Assembly (NCBI GenBank): GCA_021814615.1
Contig: JAKAHZ010000009.1
Location: 1 to 48,993 of the forward strand
DNA from: Nitrospirota bacterium
GTDB lineage: Bacteria > Nitrospirota > UBA9217
Direction: 5' to 3'
DNA length: 48,993 nt
The position numbers were made by a program, and so were the translations under genes. The notes below the pieces were generated by a model. That model was not told where the DNA came from. It made no database searches and saw only the letters and a list, made by a program, of their open reading frames with translations. This document shows positions 25,872-34,452 of this stretch, piece by piece. The stretch's first letter is position 1. Each line of letters starts with the position of its first letter.

Positions 25872-26888
25872 ATGACAAAACAAACGGGAAAGAAGAAGAT
25901 ACTGGTCACCGGAGCAGACGGCTTCATCGGCTCTCACCTGACCGAGGAACTGGCACGGCGGGGGTATTCTGTGCGGGCCTTCGTCCTGTACAATTCTTTC
26001 AACTCCTGGGGATGGCTCGAGCAGGCGGAACCGGAAGTCCTGAAGGCGATCGAAATCTTCTCGGGCGATGTGCGCGATCCCCACGGCGTGAAAAAAGCCA
26101 TGACGGGCTGCGACGCGGTGCTCCATCTGGCCGCACTGATCGCGATCCCGTACTCCTATCATTCCCCGGACACCTATGTCGACACGAACATCAAAGGCAC
26201 CCTGAACGTGCTGCAGGCGGCACGGGATCTCGGCGTCTCGAAGGTCGTTCATACCTCGACGAGCGAGGTCTACGGCACGGCGCGGTTCGTCCCGATCACC
26301 GAAGAGCATCCTTTGCAGGGCCAGTCTCCCTATTCGGCCACCAAGATCGGCGCTGACCAGATGGCGCTCTCCTTTCACGCATCCTTCAACACGCCGGTCG
26401 CGGTCATTCGTCCCTTCAACACCTACGGGCCACGTCAGTCGGCGCGCGCCGTGATCCCTACGGTGATCACCCAGATCGCAAACGGCTCACGGACCATCAA
26501 GCTGGGCTCGCTCCATCCCACGAGGGATTTCAATTACGTCGCCGATACGGTGCGCGGTTTCATCGCTGCCGCCGAATCGGAGAGCGGCATCGGCGAAGTC
26601 ATCAACGTGGGGAGCAATTACGAGGTCTCCATCGGCGAGACGGTGCAGATGATCTCGGAGATCATGGGGGCGTCAATCGCCATCGAGACCGATGACGCGC
26701 GGATCAGACCGGACAAGAGCGAAGTGGAACGACTGTGGGCTGACAACGCGAAGGCAAAGCGCCTGCTCGGCTGGGAACCGCTGTACGGGGGGCGCGAAGG
26801 ATTCCGCCGCGGGCTTGCGGAGACGATTGCTTGGTTCACCAAAGCGGAGAATCTGAAAGCGTATAAGTCCCATCTGTACAATCTATGA
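25872..26888 (+). CDS. legB: NDP-GlcNAc 4,6-dehydratase, LegB-like
   Basis: A 338-residue extended SDR. It has TGADGFIGSHLTEELA near residue 14, STSEVYGTA with the catalytic Thr/Ser, and the Tyr-Lys pair in SPYSATKIGADQM; RPFNTYGPRQSARAVIPT is typical of the LegB group. LegB dehydrates GDP- or UDP-GlcNAc to the 4-keto-6-deoxy sugar, the first committed step to legionaminic acid. A GTG at 25863, overlapping the fcl stop, is an alternative start. It forms an ATGA overlap with the LegC-like aminotransferase, and all later legionaminate steps lie within the next 8 kb. Confidence 0.86.
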   Translation: MTKQTGKKKILVTGADGFIGSHLTEELARRGYSVRAFVLYNSFNSWGWLEQAEPEVLKAIEIFSGDVRDPHGVKKAMTGCDAVLHLAALIAIPYSYHSPDTYVDTNIKGTLNVLQAARDLGVSKVVHTSTSEVYGTARFVPITEEHPLQGQSPYSATKIGADQMALSFHASFNTPVAVIRPFNTYGPRQSARAVIPTVITQIANGSRTIKLGSLHPTRDFNYVADTVRGFIAAAESESGIGEVINVGSNYEVSIGETVQMISEIMGASIAIETDDARIRPDKSEVERLWADNAKAKRLLGWEPLYGGREGFRRGLAETIAWFTKAENLKAYKSHLYNL

Positions 26889-28069
26889 GCCGACTCGATC
26901 TCAACGCCGTTCTTGCCGCGATCCGGACCGTGCTTCCCGCAGGGGAGGGCATAATTGCGCTCCACGAGCCGCGGTTCAACGGCAATGAATGGGCCTATGT
27001 GAAGGAATGCATAGACACGGGCTGGGTCTCGTCGGTGGGGAAATACGTAGACCGCTTCGAGGAACTGCTCGCCGGGTTCACCGGTGCAAAACGCGCAGTG
27101 GCGGTCGTGAACGGCACGAGCGCGCTCCACATCTGCCTGCAGCTGGCAGGCGTGAAGCAGGGCGACGAGGTGCTTGTTCCCGACCTGACCTTCGTGGCCA
27201 CGGCAAATGCGGTCTCCTATTGCGGCGCCGTGCCGCATTTCGTGGACAGCGAGATCCGGTCGCTGGGCATGGACCCGGCGAAACTGGATCTTTACCTTCG
27301 GGACATCGTCCGCATCGAAGGAGGCGAGGCGGTCAACCGGTTGACGGGTCGAAGGATCCACGCAGTGGTGCCCATGCATACCTTCGGCCATCCCGTCGAC
27401 CTGGACAGCCTGGCCGAGGTCTGCGAACGCCACCGGATCGTCATGGTGGAGGATGCCGCGGAATCCCTGGGATCCTACTACAAGGGCAGGCATACCGGCA
27501 ACCGGGGAAAAGTAGCCGCTCTCAGTTTCAATGGGAACAAGGTGATCACTACGGGCGGCGGCGGGGCGATCTTGACGAACGACGACGAACTGGGCCGGAT
27601 CGCCAAGCATGTCACTACTACGGCGCGTGCGCCCCATCCCTGGCAGCTCGTGCATGACCGGATCGGCTACAACTACCGGTTGCCGAACATCAACGCTGCT
27701 CTCGGGTGCGCGCAGATCGAGGAACTTCCTGCTTTCCTCGAAGGAAAGCGGGAGCTTGCGAAGCGGTATGCAGCCGCTTTCTCCGGAATCTCCGGCCTGG
27801 CCTTTGTTACCGAGCCGTCCTATGGAAAGAGCAACTACTGGCTCAATGCCGTGATGCTCGACGAGGAGCATGCAGACCAGCGCGACGCGCTTCTGGACCT
27901 GACGAACAGGAACGGCATCCAGACACGGCCGTCATGGACGCTGATGCACCGGTTGCCCATGTATACTGAATGCCCGCGCATGGACCTGTCCGTCGCGGAA
28001 AGCATCGAACGGCGGCTTATCAACATCCCGAGCAGCGCGGTTCTGGGAAAGGATCAACAGCGTGCGTAA
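26885..28069 (+). CDS. legC: LegC-like PLP-dependent aminotransferase
   Basis: A 394-residue DegT-family enzyme. FNGNEWAYVKECIDTGWVSS near the N-terminus, GTSALHICLQLAG, VEDAAESLGSYYKG, and the Schiff-base lysine at about 219 in FNGNKVITTGGGG agree with the LegC group. It transaminates the LegB product to the 4-amino-4,6-dideoxy sugar. It begins in an ATGA overlap with legB and overlaps legG by 8 bases. The amino group it creates is normally acetylated by LegH; no LegH is recognised here, but a formyltransferase lies two genes downstream. Confidence 0.87.
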   Translation: MSRLDLNAVLAAIRTVLPAGEGIIALHEPRFNGNEWAYVKECIDTGWVSSVGKYVDRFEELLAGFTGAKRAVAVVNGTSALHICLQLAGVKQGDEVLVPDLTFVATANAVSYCGAVPHFVDSEIRSLGMDPAKLDLYLRDIVRIEGGEAVNRLTGRRIHAVVPMHTFGHPVDLDSLAEVCERHRIVMVEDAAESLGSYYKGRHTGNRGKVAALSFNGNKVITTGGGGAILTNDDELGRIAKHVTTTARAPHPWQLVHDRIGYNYRLPNINAALGCAQIEELPAFLEGKRELAKRYAAAFSGISGLAFVTEPSYGKSNYWLNAVMLDEEHADQRDALLDLTNRNGIQTRPSWTLMHRLPMYTECPRMDLSVAESIERRLINIPSSAVLGKDQQRA

Positions 28070-29228
28070 GATCTGTGTGGTGACAGGGACCCGTGCTGAA
28101 TATGGACTGCTCTACTGGCTCCTCAAGGAGATTCAGGCAGATCCGGATCTTATACTCCAGATAATCGCGACCGGGATGCATCTTTCGCCTGAATTTGGGA
28201 ATACCTATAGGGTAATCGAAGAAGACGGATTTATAATAGATGCGCGGGTAGAAATGCTTCTTTCCAGCGATACTCCTGTCGGCGTCACTAAATCTATCGG
28301 TCTAGGAATCATCGGATTTGCCGACGCATTTGAAAGACTGCGTCCTGATATCGTTGTGCTTCTTGGTGACCGTTTTGAGATACTAGCTGCCGCTCAAGCT
28401 GCTATGGTTGCAAGAATCCCGATTGCTCATTTGCATGGAGGAGAGGCGACGGAAGGACTGATCGACGAGGCTATTCGACATGCCGTGACCAAGATGGCAC
28501 ATCTTCATTTTGTCGCTGCTGAGCCGTATAGAAAACGCATTCTTCAAATGGGTGAACAGCCCGAACGAGTGGTGATTGCCGGTGCAATAGGATTGGATAA
28601 CATCAAACGGCTGAAACTGCTGAGCAGGGAAGAACTTGAACAATCCATCGGGTTTTCGTTGGGTACGAGTTTTTTTCTAGTAACCTATCACCCTGTTACA
28701 CTAAACAGCAGCGGACCCCGCAAAGCCATGGAAGAACTACTGAAGTCGCTTGATGCTTTTCCTGATGTTCGGATTGTTTTCACAAAGCCAAATGCCGACA
28801 CTGACGGAAGACTCATCTGCGCCATGATCGATGCATATGCCGCCCTACATTCCAGTCGCGTTGTTGCTGTCACGTCCCTCGGACAGGTACGGTATCTGAG
28901 CGCATTGGCACATACGGCTATGGTCATTGGCAATTCATCGAGCGGCATAATCGAGGCCCCAGCTTTTCACAAACCAACGATTAACATCGGCGATCGACAG
29001 AAGGGAAGGCTGCGTGCGGGGACGGTCATCGACTGCGCCGAACGATCCGAAGCCATTACAGCCGCTATTCAATATGCACTGAGCCCCGTATTTCAGGAGC
29101 AATTGAAGAGCGCAACGTCACCCTATGGGTATGGAAATGCTTCAGTGGTGATTAAAGAATGCTTAAAGAGAGCTGATCTTGATGGTATTCTTCGAAAGTC
29201 TTTTTATGACATGAAAGGAATGCTGTGA
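28062..29228 (+). CDS. legG: NDP-sugar 2-epimerase (hydrolysing), LegG/NeuC family
   Basis: A 388-residue hydrolysing 2-epimerase. VVTGTRAEYGLLYWLL near residue 6, VVLLGDRFEILAAAQAAM near 102-119, IAHLHGGEATEGLIDE near 128-143 and GNSSSGIIEAPAF near 298-310 are hallmarks. It removes the nucleotide and inverts C2 to give the 2,4-diamino-2,4,6-trideoxymannose used by LegI. GTG 28062 overlaps legC by 8 bases. Codon use changes within its first 100 bases to AT-richer codons than its upstream neighbours, which suggests a recombination junction here. Confidence 0.91.
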   Translation: MRKICVVTGTRAEYGLLYWLLKEIQADPDLILQIIATGMHLSPEFGNTYRVIEEDGFIIDARVEMLLSSDTPVGVTKSIGLGIIGFADAFERLRPDIVVLLGDRFEILAAAQAAMVARIPIAHLHGGEATEGLIDEAIRHAVTKMAHLHFVAAEPYRKRILQMGEQPERVVIAGAIGLDNIKRLKLLSREELEQSIGFSLGTSFFLVTYHPVTLNSSGPRKAMEELLKSLDAFPDVRIVFTKPNADTDGRLICAMIDAYAALHSSRVVAVTSLGQVRYLSALAHTAMVIGNSSSGIIEAPAFHKPTINIGDRQKGRLRAGTVIDCAERSEAITAAIQYALSPVFQEQLKSATSPYGYGNASVVIKECLKRADLDGILRKSFYDMKGML

Positions 29229-30121
29229 AAATCGTATTTATCGGCTGTGTGCAGTCCAGCTACGCTTCTCTTAAACGTTTACTATCACTGAAGAACGTAG
29301 AGGTGATAGGTGTTGTCACGAAGAGCGCATCGCCTTTCAATGCCGATTTTCAGTCTTTGGAACCGTTGGCAAAAAGCAATAATATACCTTATTATCTGTC
29401 GTCGGGAAATGATCAGGATGCCATTGCGGAATGGATTCGTCCACTGCAGCCCGACGTCGCTTACTGCTTCGGATGGTCCCATCTTTTGAATCGCAAGATT
29501 CTCTCGCTGCCTGTTCTGGGAGTCATCGGATACCATCCGGCGGCATTGCCGCGCAATCGCGGAAGGCATCCGATTATCTGGGCACTCGCACTAGGACTTT
29601 CCGAAACAGCTTCAACATTTTTCTTTATGGACGAGGGGGCGGATTCTGGGGATATCCTCGATCAGCGCATAATCTCTGTAAATCCCGAGGATGACGCGGC
29701 CTCATTGTATCAAAAGCTCTTGAATACCGCCTTGGATCAGATTGAATCATTTACGCCACTATTGGCGTCTCGAAAGTTTACGCGCATTCAGCAGGACCAT
29801 TCGCAGGCAAACTATTGGCGAAAGCGTTCGCGATCGGATGGAGAAATAGATTGGCGGATGTCCTCGACAGTCATACATAATCTTGTCAGAGCATTAAGTC
29901 GTCCCTATCCGGGAGCACACTGCTCGTACAAAGAAAAAGAAATCAAAGTTTGGAAAACAGCGGTTATTGCTCCCAGTGATCCTGAAATAAACAATTTGGA
30001 ACCTGGTAAAGTCCTTGAGGCTGGTAATGGAAGTGTCATCATTAAATGTGGTGAAGGTGCTATTAAACTCCAAGAGCATGGCTTTCAACAACTTCCGGAA
30101 AAAGGGACATACATTTTATGA
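29225..30121 (+). CDS. Formyltransferase-like protein of the nonulosonate module
   Basis: A 298-residue member of the methionyl-tRNA formyltransferase / sugar N-formyltransferase superfamily, with the formyl-folate domain in the N-terminal two thirds. Catalytic His104 is in GYHPAALPRNRGRHP and Asp140 in GADSGDIL. The Asn normally two residues before the His is Gly102. Sequence is AT-rich compared with flanking DNA. Its ATGA overlaps with both legG and the PIG-L gene tie it to the legionaminate pathway rather than to translation. The likeliest role is N-formylation of an amino group on the diamino sugar, but the Asn substitution leaves formyl transfer unproven. Confidence 0.83.
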   Translation: MKIVFIGCVQSSYASLKRLLSLKNVEVIGVVTKSASPFNADFQSLEPLAKSNNIPYYLSSGNDQDAIAEWIRPLQPDVAYCFGWSHLLNRKILSLPVLGVIGYHPAALPRNRGRHPIIWALALGLSETASTFFFMDEGADSGDILDQRIISVNPEDDAASLYQKLLNTALDQIESFTPLLASRKFTRIQQDHSQANYWRKRSRSDGEIDWRMSSTVIHNLVRALSRPYPGAHCSYKEKEIKVWKTAVIAPSDPEINNLEPGKVLEAGNGSVIIKCGEGAIKLQEHGFQQLPEKGTYIL

Positions 30122-30783
30122 ATGTTCTTGTGATTGCACCACATCCTGATGATGAGACGTTGGGCTGTGGCGGTACACTTTTGCGTCATGTTGCCGAAGG
30201 TGATTCGATTCATTGGATTATCGTTACACATGCGGCGGAAACGCTCGGATATTCGCAAGATTTCATTCGCAGGCGCGAGAGAGAGCTTGATGCTGTGACG
30301 AAGCAATACAAGTTCGTGTCTCGGCATAATTTTGGTTTCCCTCCGTCCCGCCTGGATACGGTCCCTTTGGCAGACATCATTGCGAAGCTAAGCATCGTAT
30401 TTAAGGAAATCGTTCCAGAAATTGTTTATGTTCCATTTTGTGGTGATGCACACAGCGACCACGCAGTTGTATTCGATGCGGTATCTGCCTGTACGAAGTG
30501 GTTCCGCTACCCTTCAGTAAAGAGGGTTCTCGCCTATGAAACGCTATCCGAAACTGATTTTGGATTGAATCCTGATCGTATCGGATTTACCCCGACGGTT
30601 TTTACCAATATAGGGGGATATCTCGAACAGAAAATCGCGATAATGCGCGAATACCAGGGGGAACTTGGTTCTTTTCCGTTTCCGAGGAGCGAAGAAACGA
30701 TAAAAGCGTTGGCACAGCTGCGGGGGGCGTGCGCGGGATTTCAAGCAGCAGAAGCTTTCGTACTGTTAAAAGAAAGTAGATAA
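30118..30783 (+). CDS. PIG-L/LmbE-family zinc deacetylase
   Basis: A 221-residue LmbE-like N-deacetylase. Zinc ligands are in APHPDDE at residues 7-13 and in AHSDH (His112 and His115); the overall length is normal for the family. It lies between the formyltransferase and neuB-like genes, with ATGA overlap to the former and 1 base before the next start. It probably removes an N-acetyl group from the sugar or its precursor, so that another group can be added. The alternative is deacetylation of a separate N-acetyl sugar in the glycan. Confidence 0.88.
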   Translation: MNVLVIAPHPDDETLGCGGTLLRHVAEGDSIHWIIVTHAAETLGYSQDFIRRRERELDAVTKQYKFVSRHNFGFPPSRLDTVPLADIIAKLSIVFKEIVPEIVYVPFCGDAHSDHAVVFDAVSACTKWFRYPSVKRVLAYETLSETDFGLNPDRIGFTPTVFTNIGGYLEQKIAIMREYQGELGSFPFPRSEETIKALAQLRGACAGFQAAEAFVLLKESR

Positions 30784-30784
30784 T

Positions 30785-31861
30785 ATGCCGAAAACATTTA
30801 TTATTGCCGAAGCGGGGGTAAACCATAACGGTTCTCTGGACATGGCGACGCGACTTATAGACGTTGCTGTTGAGGCCGGGGCCGATGCCGTAAAGTTCCA
30901 GACGTTCAGGGCGGAAAAGGTGGTGAGCCGGACGGCTCCGAAGGCAGCATACCAAACGGTCACTACCGGTTCTTCTGAGTCGCAGTTTGAAATGATCAAG
31001 AAACTCGAGCTGAACGAAGATGCTCACCGGTTGTTGATCGCATACTGTGCAAAACGAGAGATCCAGTTTCTTTCAACTGCCTTCGATCCGGAAAGTGTAG
31101 ACCTCCTGGATAAAACGTTCAACCTGCCTATTCTGAAAATCCCATCCGGTGAAATTACCAATGCGCCGTTATTGCTGCATGCAGCGCATGCGAAGAAGCC
31201 GATAATCCTGTCCACCGGAATGAGCACGCTCGGCGAGATTGAGGCCGCCCTTGGCGTATTGGCCTTCGGTTATCTTGAAGATACTGCGAAGCCCTCAATG
31301 AATGCATTTCAAGCCGCCTTCTGCTCTGAAGAGGGGCAGGAAGTCCTCGCGAAGATGGTTACGTTGCTGCATTGCACGACAGAATATCCAGCTCCTTTTT
31401 CAGAGGTCAACCTGCGGGCCATGGATTCGATGAATACCGCGTTCGGACTTCCGGTAGGCTATTCGGACCATACGGAAGGCATTGCAATAGCGGTAGCAGC
31501 CGCTGCACGGGGAGCCGTCGTTATTGAAAAGCATTTTACCCTTGACCGTAATTTGCCAGGACCGGACCATAAGGCATCCCTGAATCCGGTGGAACTCCAG
31601 GAAATGGTCCGGGCGATTCGGCAAGTAGAATCTGCGCTGGGACTTGCCCACAAGGTCCCTTCCCTATCTGAGATGAAGAACCGAAGCGTAGTCCGAAGGA
31701 GCTTGGTTGCTGAAAAGGATATTAAACAAGGCGTACTATTTGATGAAGCAAATATGGTCGTCAAACGGCCTGGAACAGGCGTTTCTCCGATGCAGTATTG
31801 GGATTATCTGGGGACTCAATCCGATAAAGAGTATTTTCCTGATCAGATGATAGGAGAGTAA
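30785..31861 (+). CDS. legI: N,N'-diacetyllegionaminate / N-acylneuraminate synthase family protein
   Basis: A 358-residue NeuB-family synthase that condenses a 6-deoxymannosamine-type sugar with phosphoenolpyruvate. The TIM barrel begins with FIIAEAGVNHNGSLDMA, continues with DAVKFQTF, KIPSGEITNAPLL, STGMSTLGEIE, and LHCTTEYPAP, and GYSDHTEGI near 226. HFTLDRNLPGPDHKASL completes the active site. A C-terminal SAF antifreeze-like domain covers about residues 295-358. Context with LegB/LegC-type enzymes makes legionaminic acid more likely than neuraminic acid, which does not need the 4,6-dehydratase and aminotransferase. Confidence 0.91.
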   Translation: MPKTFIIAEAGVNHNGSLDMATRLIDVAVEAGADAVKFQTFRAEKVVSRTAPKAAYQTVTTGSSESQFEMIKKLELNEDAHRLLIAYCAKREIQFLSTAFDPESVDLLDKTFNLPILKIPSGEITNAPLLLHAAHAKKPIILSTGMSTLGEIEAALGVLAFGYLEDTAKPSMNAFQAAFCSEEGQEVLAKMVTLLHCTTEYPAPFSEVNLRAMDSMNTAFGLPVGYSDHTEGIAIAVAAAARGAVVIEKHFTLDRNLPGPDHKASLNPVELQEMVRAIRQVESALGLAHKVPSLSEMKNRSVVRRSLVAEKDIKQGVLFDEANMVVKRPGTGVSPMQYWDYLGTQSDKEYFPDQMIGE

Positions 31862-31864
31862 AGC

Positions 31865-32668
31865 ATGAATTATGAGGAAAAGATAACGGATCATTATCGA
31901 AAAGAAGCCGCAGCAATGGGCCTTTCGAAAAACAGCACCATGCACGATGCGTTCATCAGGAACAAGGAAATCGAATTCATTCTCAGCGAAGTGCAGGCGC
32001 ATCGCAGTAAGCGAGGAAATTCACTGAGCATATTGGATCTTGGTTGTGGTAACGGATATTTGCTGTCTGTGTTAACCGAGCAGGTCGATGGGTGTAAGTT
32101 CACAGGCCTGGAATTTACGGATGAATTGTACCAGTTGGCGATATCCAGAAAACTTAAGAATACCACAATCATCAAAGGTGATTGCAGAACGGAGCGTATG
32201 AACGGTGAACAGTTCGACGTCATCATTTCGGAACGGGTTCTCATTAACCTGTTAAGCAAAGACGACAAAGTGAAGGCCTTGGACAACATTCGTTCATTAT
32301 TGAAAGACCAGGGGATTTATATCATGGTGGAATCATTCGATGAACCCCTGTCTAACCTGAATAAGGCGCGAAAAGAGCTGCTTCTGGATGAAACGAAACC
32401 GGCTTATCATAATGAATATTTCAACGAAGAGATCGTGAAAGGCTTCAAAGAAACGGGTTTTGCAGAACTAAATCCAACGTATCCCAAACATTACCTTTCC
32501 TCGCACTATTTTATAACCCGAGTGCTTCACGAGGCTATCCGGCCTGAAGAAGGGGCCATAAAGAATACAGAGTTTGTAAAGTTCTTTGATGTAGCTCTTC
32601 CGCCGGCAATAGGCGAATACTCTCCCATACTGTTTCGGGTATTTGAAAAACAAGGGAGCGCCCTGTAG
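31865..32668 (+). CDS. Class I SAM-dependent methyltransferase
   Basis: A 267-residue Rossmann-fold methyltransferase. SAM motif I is ILDLGCGNGYLL near residues 56-67, an acidic motif II sits in FTGLEFTDE, and motif IV is in FDVIISERVLINLL. The C-terminal part is rich in aromatic residues and has no close family I can name. It starts 3 bases after legI and ends 2 bases before the nucleotidyltransferase, so it is likely to methylate the nonulosonic acid or a precursor, at O or N. The gene is AT-rich like its upstream neighbours. Confidence 0.82.
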   Translation: MNYEEKITDHYRKEAAAMGLSKNSTMHDAFIRNKEIEFILSEVQAHRSKRGNSLSILDLGCGNGYLLSVLTEQVDGCKFTGLEFTDELYQLAISRKLKNTTIIKGDCRTERMNGEQFDVIISERVLINLLSKDDKVKALDNIRSLLKDQGIYIMVESFDEPLSNLNKARKELLLDETKPAYHNEYFNEEIVKGFKETGFAELNPTYPKHYLSSHYFITRVLHEAIRPEEGAIKNTEFVKFFDVALPPAIGEYSPILFRVFEKQGSAL

Positions 32669-32670
32669 GT

Positions 32671-33720
32671 ATGAAAGACTGGAAAAATACGTTGGTCTCT
32701 CCGGAGACCAGTATTCGAAAAACCATTCAAATCCTCGATTCTGGCGCGTTAAAGATCGCACTCGTCGTGGATGCGGAAAGAAGACTCCTGGGTACCGTAA
32801 CGGACGGCGACATTCGGCGGGGCATTCTGCGGGGGGTAGCGCTGGAAGAACCTGTGCAGAGAATCATGAACAGTGCTCCCACTACGGTTTCCGCCGAAGA
32901 GGACAAATCGGAAATCCTCGCGCTCATGCGGCAGAAACAGCTCTATCAGATTCCTATCGTCACGAATCAGGGAACGCTTGTCGGCCTCGAAATTCTCGAT
33001 GATATCATTCAAGTGCCGAAACGGGACAATATCGTCGTCCTCATGGCGGGGGGGATGGGGGTCAGGCTGCGGCCGCTGACGAACGATATCCCGAAGCCGC
33101 TGCTCAAAGTGGGCGGCAAACCGATCCTGGAAACGATCCTTGAGAATTTCATCGAATATGGATTCCGGCGGTTTTATATCTCAGTGAACTACAAGGCCGA
33201 GCTTATTGTCGATCATTTCGGAGACGGGTCCCGGTGGGGCGTAGAGATCAAATATCTCTACGAGGAACAGAAACTCGGGACCGCAGGTGCGCTGGGACTG
33301 CTGCCGGAAAAGACCGATCTTCCCGTGGTGGTGATGAACGGAGATGTCCTGACGAAAATCAATTTCAAGCATTTGCTGGATTTTCACAAGGAACACAACG
33401 CGAAGGCGACGATGTGCGTGCGGGAATACGATTTCCAGGTTCCCTTCGGCGTGGTCAAGTTGGACAACCATCGGCTTGTTTCGATCGAGGAAAAACCGTT
33501 GCATCGGTTCTTCGTGAACGCCGGTATCTATGTGCTTGAGCCGCAGTCCATGGAATTCATCCCGCGCAATGTGTTTTTCGACATGCCGACGCTCTTCTCC
33601 ACCCTGAACAATCATCAGCAGGAAACATCCGTATTTCCCATCCGGGAATACTGGATCGATATCGGACGCCTCGACGATTTCGAGCGGGCGAACCAGGAAT
33701 TCGACAGGAACTTCGAATGA
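32671..33720 (+). CDS. ptmE: CBS-domain sugar nucleotidyltransferase, PtmE-like
   Basis: A 349-residue protein with two N-terminal CBS motifs (about residues 5-120) and a C-terminal nucleotidyltransferase domain from about 122, starting VVLMAGGMGVRLRPLT with KPLLKVGGKPILE after it. The Mg-binding Asp is in VMNGDVLT. This matches Campylobacter PtmE, the glucosamine-1-phosphate guanylyltransferase that feeds the GDP-linked legionaminate route. If so, LegB here acts on GDP-GlcNAc. The ATGA overlap with legF supports this. The CBS pair may give nucleotide control. UTP- or other-sugar specificity remains possible. Confidence 0.84.
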   Translation: MKDWKNTLVSPETSIRKTIQILDSGALKIALVVDAERRLLGTVTDGDIRRGILRGVALEEPVQRIMNSAPTTVSAEEDKSEILALMRQKQLYQIPIVTNQGTLVGLEILDDIIQVPKRDNIVVLMAGGMGVRLRPLTNDIPKPLLKVGGKPILETILENFIEYGFRRFYISVNYKAELIVDHFGDGSRWGVEIKYLYEEQKLGTAGALGLLPEKTDLPVVVMNGDVLTKINFKHLLDFHKEHNAKATMCVREYDFQVPFGVVKLDNHRLVSIEEKPLHRFFVNAGIYVLEPQSMEFIPRNVFFDMPTLFSTLNNHQQETSVFPIREYWIDIGRLDDFERANQEFDRNFE

Positions 33721-34424
33721 TCGGCGGAAAAACCGTTCTTGCAATCATCCCGGCCCGGGGAGGGTCCAAGGGTGTGCCGCGGAAGAATATCCGCATGGTC
33801 GCGGGGAAACCCCTCATTGCCTGGACCATCGAGGCAGCAAAGAAGTCGAGATACATCGACCGGTGCATCCTGTCGTCGGAAGATGCGGAGATTATTCAGG
33901 TGGCGAAGGAATGGGGATGCGAAGTCCCCTTTGTGCGTCCTGCCGAACTGTCGCAGGATGATACGCCAGGCGTTGATCCGGTCATTCATGCCGTTCAGCA
34001 AGTACCCGGCTACGACTATGCGGTTTTGCTGCAACCCACGTCTCCGTTGCGAAGGGTCGAAGATATCGATGGATGTGTAGCTTTGTGTGTAACAAAGGCT
34101 GCACCGGCTTGCGTGACGGTGACTGAACCGGACAAAAGCCCATTTTGGATGTTTACCGTTGATACCAAGGGCATAATGCACAAATTGATCCCGTCCCATG
34201 ACATATCACGAAGGCAGGATTTACCGAAAGTCTATGCTCTGAACGGGGCGGTATATGTCATCGAAAGCAGCAGATTGATACAGGAACGTTCTTTTCTGCC
34301 TGATACTACACTTGCCTACAGGATGGAAAAGCAGTACAGCCTCGATATCGATTCGGAAATGGATGTCATGATCGCAGAGGCATTGATGAAAAACGGCAGG
34401 ATGGCACCGCAGCAGGAATCTTAA
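33717..34424 (+). CDS. legF: CMP-nonulosonate (legionaminate) cytidylyltransferase
   Basis: A 235-residue NeuA/KdsB-family enzyme that activates the nonulosonic acid with CTP. The nucleotide-binding IPARGGSKGVPRKNIR is at about residues 10-25, LLQPTSPLR near 103-111, and a C-terminal DIDSEMDV Mg-binding segment near 216. It starts in the ATGA overlap with the PtmE-like gene. GC content is high in the first 300 bases and falls after about 34050, inside the gene, which suggests a mosaic junction. Length fits LegF/NeuA without the extra C-terminal esterase domain. Confidence 0.91.
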   Translation: MIGGKTVLAIIPARGGSKGVPRKNIRMVAGKPLIAWTIEAAKKSRYIDRCILSSEDAEIIQVAKEWGCEVPFVRPAELSQDDTPGVDPVIHAVQQVPGYDYAVLLQPTSPLRRVEDIDGCVALCVTKAAPACVTVTEPDKSPFWMFTVDTKGIMHKLIPSHDISRRQDLPKVYALNGAVYVIESSRLIQERSFLPDTTLAYRMEKQYSLDIDSEMDVMIAEALMKNGRMAPQQES

Positions 34425-34452
34425 TTCATGGATCAAGGTTAACGTTGAAAAA

